Positions 1 through 5,703 of a DNA stretch of 8,765 nucleotides are shown here, in pieces. This stretch comes from Bog-159 sp049511415 (GTDB lineage: Bacteria; Acidobacteriota; Terriglobia; Bryobacterales; Bryobacteraceae), in assembly GCA_049511415.1 (NCBI GenBank), contig JBEKYC010000125.1, positions 1 to 8,765 on the forward strand, given 5' to 3'. Position 1 is the stretch's first letter. Every line of letters begins with the position of its first letter. Position numbers and translations under genes: made by a program. The notes beneath the pieces were generated by a model. It worked only from the letters and a program-made list of their open reading frames with translations, was not told where the DNA came from and did no database searches.

Positions 1-1085
1 AGTTCCGCCCAAGTCTCCGCCACCACGACGGGCGATACGATCAGCGCCGATTCCGGCGGCGCGATCTCCTCGAGCTGTGCGCGCCGCTGCTCCAAAGTCT
101 GCTCCCGTATATCCTCGCCGCCGAGTTCCAACAGATCGAACGCCACCATGGCTACCGGCACTTCGCTCAGAATCCGCGGCCCGAGCGCTTTGCGCCCGAT
201 ACGCCGTTGCATCTGCGCGAAGGGCAGCGGCTGGCCGTCCCTCCACGGCAGAATCTCGCCATCGATGGCTACACCCTCCGGCAGCCGCCCGCCCAGCGCC
301 ACCAACTCCGGAAACCGGTCCGTCATCAATTCCTCGCCGCGCGACCAGATGAACGTTCTCCCTTTGCGGCGGATCAACTGCGCGCGTATGCCGTCCCACT
401 TCCATTCCGCCTGCCACTCGCGTATATCCCCGAGATCCTGCAGCGGCCCATCCAGCGGGTACGCCAGACAAAAAGGGTAGGGCCGGCTCACATCCGTGTC
501 GCCCGCCTTCGCCGCTACCAATTGCTGCCAAAACGCCGCCGTGGGTTGCCAGTCGCCCATCAGTCGATGCGAGATCACTGCCGCGTCGAGTCCGCTCACC
601 GCCGCCACCGCCCGTACCACCAGGCTCTGTGAAACGCCCACGCGAAACTCGCCCGTAATAATCTTGTTCCAGGCAAAGCGCTGCCGCTCGTCCATCTCCC
701 GCCACGCCGCTACCAGCGAAGCGCGCTTGGCATCGTCCTCCGCCTCCCGCAACGGCAGCAGCCGATCTTCGATCCAGTAATGCAGCGGCTGGTCGCTGGA
801 AGCCTGCGCCGCCGGCAACAGCAGCGCCATGGTCTCCGCAAAATCGCCCACTGCCTGGTAGCACTCGCCAAAAAGCCAATCGGGAATGCCGGATTCTTCA
901 ATGGCCCATTGCGCCAGTTTGCGCGATTCCAGCAGCCGCTTCGGCCGGCGGCCGATCAGGAATGCCAGCGCCCACGCGGCATCCTCCGCCGGCACGCGCG
1001 CCAGATAACTCGAGAGCGCCTCCACCTTCGCGTTGGTCTTGGTGGTCTCGTCCAGCGCCGCATAAAGCTCTGCGAACGCTTTCAT
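1..1085 (-). CDS. ATP-dependent DNA ligase, ligase-exonuclease operon type (3' end beyond window)
   Basis: Cytoplasmic enzyme that seals nicks in DNA by way of an enzyme-AMP intermediate. The 361 codons visible begin MKAFAELYAALDE. Residues 1 to about 195 look like the helical N-terminal DNA-binding domain of bacterial ATP-dependent ligases. The nucleotidyltransferase domain follows. Motif I is EWKWDGIR with the adenylated lysine at residue 229, motif Ia is SRGEE near 248-252, DGEI lies at 275-278 and motif III FDLLEL at 316-321. The family is usually about 500-550 residues, so the rest of the adenylation domain and the OB-fold lie off the left edge. The ATG start (1085-1083) overlaps the exonuclease stop as ATGA, with purine-rich sequence just upstream, which points to translational coupling. 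In related genomes this pair often travels with a DExH helicase and a phosphoesterase; neither is in the window. The family is very likely; its repair role is inferred from known gene associations. Confidence 0.93.
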   Translation of the reverse strand, partial: MKAFAELYAALDETTKTNAKVEALSSYLARVPAEDAAWALAFLIGRRPKRLLESRKLAQWAIEESGIPDWLFGECYQAVGDFAETMALLLPAAQASSDQPLHYWIEDRLLPLREAEDDAKRASLVAAWREMDERQRFAWNKIITGEFRVGVSQSLVVRAVAAVSGLDAAVISHRLMGDWQPTAAFWQQLVAAKAGDTDVSRPYPFCLAYPLDGPLQDLGDIREWQAEWKWDGIRAQLIRRKGRTFIWSRGEELMTDRFPELVALGGRLPEGVAIDGEILPWRDGQPLPFAQMQRRIGRKALGPRILSEVPVAMVAFDLLELGGEDIREQTLEQRRAQLEEIAPPESALIVSPVVVAETWAE

Positions 1086-2026
1086 GGCTCCGCCTCGTCC
1101 CGCTCGCCTTCGAAACGCGTCTCCAGTGCCTGCGCGGCCCGCCCCTGCTGCCGCAGCCATTCCACCATCGGCGTGCGATAGCCGTGCGTCACCCGGACCT
1201 CCGATGCGCCGCTCATCTCGATGGCCGCTAGCAGCCCCGGCCAGTCGGCGTGGTCCGACAGCACGAAGCCGCGATCCAGCGACCGCCGCCGGCGCGCCCC
1301 GCGGATGCGCATCCAGCCCGAAACGAAACCGGTCGAATAGGCGCCGAATCGCCGCATCCAAGGCGTGCCGTTCGCCGAAGGCGGCGCCACGATCAACGCG
1401 CGGCTCCAGTCCCTCCCCGCCGGCGCGGCTCCCACGTGCGTAGTCGGCGCCAACGCCACGCCCGCTTCCCGGTACAAGTCGCAGAATTTCTCGACCGCGC
1501 CGTGTGTGTGGATCGGCCCCGCTTGCGCATCGATTCCCGCCAGCACGCGCTGCGCTTTGCCCAGGCTGTACGCGAACAGCACGCTGGCCTTGCCGGCCTG
1601 TTGATTCGCGGCCCACCATGCCTGGATTTCCGCCAGCACCGCGGCCTCCGGCGCCCACCGGTAAATCGGCAAACCGAACGTGGCTTCGCTGAGGAACGTA
1701 TGGCAAACTACCGGCTCGAACGGCGCGCACGTTGCATCCGGCTCCAGCTTGTAGTCGCCGGAGACCACCCAGACCTCGCCGTCCAATTCCATCCGCACCT
1801 GCGCCGATCCCAGAATATGCCCCGCCGGGTGCAGCGAAACCCGCACTCCGTTCAGATTGACGGACTCGCCATACGGGAGCGCCTGTATGGACGCCTCCAT
1901 CCCGATGCGTGCGCGCAGCAGTGCCTCTCCCGCTCCCGTGGTCAGATACGCCCGCGATCCCGCGAACGCGTGATCGGAATGCGCATGCGTGATGACCGCG
2001 CGCTCCACCGGCTGCCAGGGATCCAC
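1082..2026 (-). CDS. Ligase-associated DNA exonuclease (metallo-beta-lactamase / beta-CASP-like fold)
   Basis: Predicted metal-dependent nuclease of the kind encoded next to bacterial ATP-dependent ligases, thought to trim DNA ends before sealing. Numbered from the GTG at 2026 (314 residues), the metal-binding signature THAHSDHA is at 13-20, HPAGH at 66-70, SGDYK with the metal-ligand aspartate at 89-93, LSDHADW at 256-262 and THGY at 280-283. The order matches the SNM1/CPSF-like exonuclease family. The stop overlaps the ligase start by four bases (ATGA). The frame stays open upstream of the GTG and encodes LTENGLYCARGDFYV, which looks like the usual family N-terminus. The real protein therefore probably begins near 2077, but no ATG, GTG or TTG exists there. 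The GTG at 2026 is the first conventional start and has a weak GGGGA seven bases before it. Family assignment is strong; the start is uncertain. Confidence 0.9.
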   Translation of the reverse strand: MDPWQPVERAVITHAHSDHAFAGSRAYLTTGAGEALLRARIGMEASIQALPYGESVNLNGVRVSLHPAGHILGSAQVRMELDGEVWVVSGDYKLEPDATCAPFEPVVCHTFLSEATFGLPIYRWAPEAAVLAEIQAWWAANQQAGKASVLFAYSLGKAQRVLAGIDAQAGPIHTHGAVEKFCDLYREAGVALAPTTHVGAAPAGRDWSRALIVAPPSANGTPWMRRFGAYSTGFVSGWMRIRGARRRRSLDRGFVLSDHADWPGLLAAIEMSGASEVRVTHGYRTPMVEWLRQQGRAAQALETRFEGERDEAEP

Positions 2027-2083
2027 ATAAAAATCCCCGCGCGCGCAATACAGCCCGTTTTCCGTTAATTCAACGATGATTCC

Positions 2084-2089
2084 AGTATA
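2084..2089 (-). promoter_or_regulatory. Candidate -10 box (TATACT) for the exonuclease-ligase operon
   Basis: TATACT on the minus strand lies in the 102-base gap between the stop of the ankyrin/cyclase gene and the exonuclease GTG. It differs from TATAAT at one base. No convincing -35 box is seen 16-18 bases upstream. If used, transcription would start close to 2077, right where the conserved exonuclease reading frame seems to begin, leaving almost no leader. Single-box prediction only. Confidence 0.3.
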
Positions 2090-2128
2090 GTGATTGCCAA
2101 TGGATGGGCAGGCGCATCACATGGCGTG

Positions 2129-4108
2129 CTATTGCCCGCTGACCGGCAACTCCCGGGCCGCCACCGGAGCCAATGCCATCACCGCATACGCGGTCGCCGC
2201 GTTCGAAATCCACTGGTCGTGATCGAACGGAAATCCACTTTGAAAATAAGGCTGAAGTTTTACCGACCGGCTCCGCACGTACCACGATCCATCCGGAAAC
2301 TGCCGATCCAGAAGAAATCGCGCGCCCCGCTGGTACGCCCCGTCCGCCACGTTCAGTAAGCCCGTTTTGCGCAGCGTATAAAGCACCGCCGACGTGCCGA
2401 ACGCGTCCGCATCCAGATGCTCGGTCTGCGCCCAGCCGCCGTCCGCGCGCTGCTCCCGCAGCAGCTTCGCGCTGCCGCTCCGTAGTTCCGCCGGCGTCGC
2501 TCCCGCCAGCCACAATCCCATAATCCGGTCGGCCTCGTCCACCGTCGTCCACGTCTGCGCCGTAAGCAGCCAGCCGCGCGCCCGCGCGATGCGCTCGTCG
2601 AACTCCGCCTGCCGCGCCGGCCAGCCATACGTCTTCAGCGCCAGGATCGCGAACATCGTCCGCGTGATGTCACTCTCCTGTAGCGGCGGCCGCGCCACCT
2701 GCACGCTCCATCCGCCGGAAGTATCCTGCGTCTCCGCAATGTAGTGAATCAAAGCGTCCGTGTACGCGCTGCCAGGCTCTCCCATCTCCGCCATGCCCGC
2801 CAGCGGGTAAAGAAACTGGTCGATCATACCGGCGACGGCCATCAGCAGACTCGCCGGGTTCATCCGCCGCGGCCGTTCCGCCACCATCGCCCTCACCAGG
2901 CCCTCCCGCAATCGTGGCTCCGCCGGCAGACCGGATGCCCGCAGCGCGCCATACACCCGTCCGGCAAACGGTTGATGATGGCATCCCATGCATCCCCCGC
3001 CCGCCGGGAAAAACTCTTCGCTCGATTTGGTCAGCAGCGCCGCGGCGCGCGCAATAGCTTCCCGCGCATCCGGTTGGTAGTCCGCTGGCTTCTTGGGCGC
3101 GGGCGGCAGACCCTTTCCCTTCGCCCCGGCTTTTTCCAGCGCCGCCACCACCGCCGGATTGCCATACTTCCGCGCCCAGTCCAGCGCCGTCTCGCCGTAG
3201 CGGTCCGGCACATTCAGATCCGCCCCGGCGTGGATCAGCCGCTGCACAATCGCCGCATTCGCCCGGTCCGTGGCCACCGCCATCATCAGGGCGGTCATGT
3301 GCCGGTGATCCGTGGCATCCAGTTTCGCCCCCGCTTGGATCAGCGCCGATACCGACGCCGCATCGCTCATGGACGCCGCCAGCATCAGCGGCGTGAGCCC
3401 GAAACTGTCGATGGGACCGTTCTTCACTCTGCCCGCGTCCGTGGTGGCCGCGTTCGCATCCGCGCCCGCCGCCAGCAGAATGCCGGCCTTCTCGTGTTCC
3501 CTGATGTTATACGCTTCTGTCAGCGCCGTATCGCCGGAATCCATCGCGCGCCGTGGATCCAAGCCCATCTCGATCAGCAGCCGGATCACGCCGCCGTCCT
3601 CGTGCGCCGCCGCCCGCATTAGATAGTCCGCGCCGTTCCGCTGGCTCTCTTTGGGGTTCGCGCCTTTAGCCAGCAGATAGCGAACCGTCCGCTCGTTCCC
3701 CTGCGCGCCCGCCGCCACCCAAAGCGGGGTCGTCCCGTCATTGGCCTTCGCGTTGACGTCGCCGCCCTTTTCCACCATCAGCCGGGTCTTCTCAAAGCTG
3801 TAGGCGCCGAACATCAGGGGTGTCACTTGCGCCCGGTTCCGCGCGTTCGGATCGCCGCCCGCATCAAGTACGATGCGCACCGCTTCCATGCTCCCGTACA
3901 AGGCCGCGTAATGCAGAGGGGTCCAATCCAGCGCATCGCGCGTTTCCCGCATCGCTGGGCCCCTCATCCCCTGCAGCGCTTTCAGGTCGTTGGCCCGAAT
4001 CACCCGCAAATAGTCGCTCGCCGCCTCCGCGCCCCCGCCGATCTTCTCCCCGCCCTGCGCCGCGCCCGCCAGGCACACTACACACCCGGCATAATATAAG
4101 ATCTTCAT
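2129..4108 (-). CDS. Exported ankyrin-repeat / CXXCH / squalene-cyclase-like fusion protein
   Basis: Function unknown. The 659-residue product starts with a short signal-peptide-like segment (hydrophobic to about residue 18, ending AGAAQGG). About eight ankyrin repeats follow at roughly 60-330, with typical TPLHYAAL, LLAAGADANA and LIHAGADLN cores. After a proline-rich linker, GGGCMGCHHQPF carries a c-type haem attachment motif, C373-x-x-C376-H377. The C-terminal half (about 400-650) is an alpha-toroid of the prenyltransferase/squalene-cyclase type, with QW-like motifs at 461-468 (QDTSGGWS), 553-561 (QRADGGWAQ) and 603-610 (QFPDGSWY). The DxDD catalytic motif of squalene-hopene cyclases is not seen and the domain is about half normal cyclase length, so hopanoid synthesis is unlikely. 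ATG at 4108 is chosen over a GTG 27 bases upstream because GGAGGA (4120-4115) sits six bases before it. An extracytoplasmic haem-bearing binding or scaffold protein is an inference. Confidence 0.9.
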   Translation of the reverse strand: MKILYYAGCVVCLAGAAQGGEKIGGGAEAASDYLRVIRANDLKALQGMRGPAMRETRDALDWTPLHYAALYGSMEAVRIVLDAGGDPNARNRAQVTPLMFGAYSFEKTRLMVEKGGDVNAKANDGTTPLWVAAGAQGNERTVRYLLAKGANPKESQRNGADYLMRAAAHEDGGVIRLLIEMGLDPRRAMDSGDTALTEAYNIREHEKAGILLAAGADANAATTDAGRVKNGPIDSFGLTPLMLAASMSDAASVSALIQAGAKLDATDHRHMTALMMAVATDRANAAIVQRLIHAGADLNVPDRYGETALDWARKYGNPAVVAALEKAGAKGKGLPPAPKKPADYQPDAREAIARAAALLTKSSEEFFPAGGGCMGCHHQPFAGRVYGALRASGLPAEPRLREGLVRAMVAERPRRMNPASLLMAVAGMIDQFLYPLAGMAEMGEPGSAYTDALIHYIAETQDTSGGWSVQVARPPLQESDITRTMFAILALKTYGWPARQAEFDERIARARGWLLTAQTWTTVDEADRIMGLWLAGATPAELRSGSAKLLREQRADGGWAQTEHLDADAFGTSAVLYTLRKTGLLNVADGAYQRGARFLLDRQFPDGSWYVRSRSVKLQPYFQSGFPFDHDQWISNAATAYAVMALAPVAARELPVSGQ

Positions 4109-4114
4109 CGTCAC

Positions 4115-4120
4115 TCCTCC
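4115..4120 (-). promoter_or_regulatory. Ribosome binding site GGAGGA that sets the fusion-protein start
   Basis: A near-perfect Shine-Dalgarno sequence six bases before the ATG at 4108. It lies inside the reading frame of a longer GTG start at 4135, and is the reason for preferring the shorter protein with an N-terminal signal peptide. Confidence 0.8.
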
Positions 4121-4140
4121 AAGTTCGCCGGTCACACTTC

Positions 4141-4155
4141 TCGAAAATATTTCGA
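4141..4155. promoter_or_regulatory. AT-rich palindrome upstream of the fusion gene, possible operator
   Basis: TCGAAA-ATA-TTTCGA is a perfect 6-base inverted repeat 33 bases before the ATG of the ankyrin/cyclase gene. On the minus strand it includes TATTTT, a possible -10 box, with no clear -35. Its position fits an operator overlapping a promoter, but nothing in the window identifies a regulator. Confidence 0.3.
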
Positions 4156-4294
4156 TCCCCGAAAACTAACAGCTTCCCCAATCGTGGCGCTCCGGCCCGT
4201 ACCGCCGGAATGCTACGTTTTCAGCAGACAGGTAGCGTCTCCGCTGCGGGACCCCCTGCCGGCTCTTTGACAAATAAAAACCCGCCCCAAAGAA
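4156..4294. other. Intergenic stretch with no recognised feature
   Basis: This 139-base stretch lies between the palindrome upstream of the fusion gene and the first tandem repeat copy. No reading frame with codon character, no tRNA-like fold and no terminator with a T-tract was found in it. It completes the 565-base gene-free region 4109-4673, whose remaining part is the two repeat copies. Confidence 0.5.
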
Positions 4295-4298
4295 TATC

Positions 4299-4320
4299 AA
4301 AAATGTGCACTTCGTGCACA
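4299..4320 (-). terminator. Hairpin plus T-tract in copy A, possible intrinsic terminator
   Basis: Read on the minus strand, TGTGCAC-GAA-GTGCACA forms a 7-base-pair stem with a 3-base loop, followed directly by TTTTT. It is identical to the structure in copy B. It would end minus-strand transcripts coming from the sugar-binding protein gene, before the ankyrin/cyclase gene. The short stem makes termination strength uncertain, and a protein-binding role is also possible. Confidence 0.4.
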
Positions 4321-4455
4321 AAAGTGCACAACGGGGAAGTCCGGAAAATGCCCCGAAAAGCATGCCAATCCTTTTTTATCTACGAGTTAAAGCGTTCATA
4401 AACGGGAATGGCTTTGTTTTTCCATTTGTGCATCGTCCGCCGGATCGCCGCCCGC

Positions 4456-4497
4456 CTATTCGCTCTTCTGCGATCTCTCGCTGTGGAACGAGTCTAC
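4456..4497 (-). pseudogene. Relic of the last 14 codons of a sugar-binding protein gene
   Basis: On the minus strand this segment reads VDSFHSERSQKSE followed by TAG. The intact binding protein ends VDSFISETSQKSQ followed by TAG. Ten of 13 residues agree, 34 of 42 bases agree by my count, and the frame and stop codon are kept. Similarity stops abruptly upstream of the GTA at 4497. It is a leftover of a duplicated gene tail, either from a lost paralogue or from a local duplication of the 3' end with its downstream region. It has no start codon and is not expected to make a protein. Confidence 0.75.
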
Positions 4498-4511
4498 CCG
4501 GGAATGCGACG

Positions 4512-4715
4512 TATCAAAAATGTGCACTTCGTGCACAAAAGTGCACAACCGGAAAATCTGGAAAATACGTCGAAAAGCATGCCAACCAGTTCGTTATCTA
4601 TGAGTTAAAGCATAAACAAACGGGTATGGCTTTGTTTTTCCAAATTGTGCATCGTCCGCCGGATCGCCGCCGCCTACTGGCTCTTCTGCGACGTCTCGCT
4701 GATGAACGAATCCAC
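4512..4715. repeat. Tandem repeat copy B (about 204 bases), overlapping the 3' end of the binding-protein gene
   Basis: Second copy of the duplicated segment. It holds the downstream region of the sugar-binding protein gene and, from 4674, that gene's last 14 codons. The three GTGCAC palindromes start at 4522, 4531 and 4541, the same 9- and 10-base steps as in copy A (4305, 4314, 4324). Because it is joined to the intact gene, copy B is probably the original and copy A the duplicate, unless a whole paralogue was lost. Confidence 0.85.
4516..4537 (-). terminator. Hairpin plus T-tract downstream of the binding-protein gene
   Basis: On the minus strand a TGTGCAC-GAA-GTGCACA hairpin is followed by TTTTT. 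It lies about 137 bases beyond the stop codon of the sugar-binding protein gene and would end the alpha-galactosidase/binding-protein transcript. A third GTGCAC just before the stem (4541-4546) allows a competing pairing, so an alternative fold or a protein-binding array cannot be excluded. Confidence 0.45.
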
Positions 4716-5675
4716 GTTGCTCTTGTCCACCAGCACTTCGCCGGTGTCGATGAACGTGGCCACCACCGATTGCGGATCCTGCGCCCAGGGCTTGTCGAGC
4801 GGATTCGGCGGATAGTGGTGCATGCTGTCCAGCAGGCCCAGACCCACAAAGCCCATGCTGAACGGCTTCTGCGCGATCGTGCCGGCGATCCGGTCCTTCT
4901 TGATCCAGTCCATCGTGCGCTGGTCGGTGTCCATGGCCACCACTACTTTGCCGCTCACCTTGTTCCGGTCCAGCACATCCGCCACTTCCGGGCAGGCAAT
5001 GGCCTCCAGGCAGATGAAGCCTTGCACTTTGTCCATGGTCTTCTTGTCCACCATGTCCTGCGTGCGGTCGAAAGCAATCCGCGGATCGCCCTTCACGTCC
5101 ACCGTGTCGATGATCTTGATGCCCGGATGCGCTTCCAGCACGTCGTGATAGCCGCGCAGCCGATCCTTCAGGTTGGCCTGCTCCGGCATGGTGTAGATCA
5201 CCACGTTGCCTTTGCCTTGCAACTGCTTCACCGCCAGTTGCGCTCCCATGGTGCCGGCCTTGTAGTTATCGGTGCCCACGAAGGTCAGCCGCTTGCTCGC
5301 GGACGCATCCGAATCGACAGTAATCACCGGGATGCCCTGACCGATCGCCGCGTCGATATCCGCCTGCATCACGCCCGGGTCGGCCACCGAGACCATAATG
5401 CCCGACGGCTTCACTTTATCGGCCAAAACTTGCTGGAACGCGTCGTGTTCGGCTTTCGGATCGAATGTATCCGGTCCGGCCATCTCGGCCTTCACGCCGA
5501 TCTGTTGCGCCGCGCGCAGCAATCCCGAATTGGCGCTTTGCCAATAGGGGATCTTGACGTTGGTCGCCACCAGGTAATATTTCTCGGTCGGGGCATGCGG
5601 GGAGCTACCGCAACCTGCCAGCCACGTGAGCGCGCCGCCGCAAAACCCGATCAGGATCTTCTTGTGCAATTGCAT
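4674..5675 (-). CDS. Sugar ABC transporter substrate-binding lipoprotein (ribose/galactose-binding type)
   Basis: A 333-residue periplasmic binding protein of the type I sugar-binding family, anchored as a lipoprotein. The N-terminus MQLHKKILIGFCGGALTWLAGC holds a positively charged start, a hydrophobic segment and the lipobox LAGC with the acylated cysteine at residue 22. Family features follow: IPVITVDSDAS at 115-125 with the sugar-contacting aspartate region, FVGTDNYKAG near 132-141, KGNVVIY near 155-161 and GTIAQKPFSMGF at 265-276. The ATG at 5675 is chosen because GGAGG lies six bases upstream; a start 15 bases further up lacks this support. It follows the alpha-galactosidase by 28 bases on the same strand, so the two are probably co-transcribed and the ligand may be a sugar released by that enzyme. 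No permease or ATPase gene lies on either side. The specific ligand cannot be read from sequence. Confidence 0.9.
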   Translation of the reverse strand: MQLHKKILIGFCGGALTWLAGCGSSPHAPTEKYYLVATNVKIPYWQSANSGLLRAAQQIGVKAEMAGPDTFDPKAEHDAFQQVLADKVKPSGIMVSVADPGVMQADIDAAIGQGIPVITVDSDASASKRLTFVGTDNYKAGTMGAQLAVKQLQGKGNVVIYTMPEQANLKDRLRGYHDVLEAHPGIKIIDTVDVKGDPRIAFDRTQDMVDKKTMDKVQGFICLEAIACPEVADVLDRNKVSGKVVVAMDTDQRTMDWIKKDRIAGTIAQKPFSMGFVGLGLLDSMHHYPPNPLDKPWAQDPQSVVATFIDTGEVLVDKSNVDSFISETSQKSQ

Positions 5676-5681
5676 GTCAGG

Positions 5682-5686
5682 CCTCC
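5682..5686 (-). promoter_or_regulatory. Ribosome binding site GGAGG for the binding-protein gene
   Basis: GGAGG six bases before the ATG at 5675, within the 28-base gap after the alpha-galactosidase stop. It decides the start of the lipoprotein and supports independent translation within a shared transcript. Confidence 0.7.
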
Positions 5687-5703
5687 GCACCAGCCAGTAT
5701 ATG

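Larger units (their letters stand above)
4295..4497. repeat. Tandem repeat copy A (about 203 bases)
   Basis: Copy A matches copy B (4512-4715) at an offset of 217-218 bases. The first 38 bases (4295-4332) are identical to 4512-4549; the rest matches at roughly four in five positions with a few small indels. Shared blocks include GAAAAGCATGCCAA, GAGTTAAAGC, ATGGCTTTGTTTTTCCA and GTGCATCGTCCGCCGGATCG. The right end encodes, on the minus strand, a copy of the last 14 codons of the sugar-binding protein gene. About 14 unrelated bases (4498-4511) separate the copies. Short plus-strand frames through it change between copies and do not look coding. Confidence 0.85.

Noticed and set aside
1250..2068. 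Plus-strand open frame of 272 codons opposite the exonuclease
   Set aside because: Arginine-rich complement frame with no motifs; the minus-strand exonuclease has all its metal-binding motifs.
2744..3622. Plus-strand open frame of 292 codons opposite the ankyrin/cyclase gene
   Set aside because: Arginine- and histidine-rich shadow of the minus-strand gene, with no recognisable fold.
2129..4108. Reading the C-terminal domain as a true squalene-hopene cyclase
   Set aside because: The domain is about half the usual length, no DxDD motif is visible, and the protein appears exported with ankyrin repeats and a haem motif.
4408..4608. Short plus-strand frame in the repeat region starting ATGGCTTTGTTTTTCC
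   Set aside because: The start is shared by both repeat copies but the frames diverge and end differently, so there is no sign of protein-level conservation.
4295..4715. CRISPR-like array made from the GTGCAC repeats
   Set aside because: There are only two long copies, the short sites are 6-base palindromes with 3-4-base gaps, and there are no spacers of CRISPR length.
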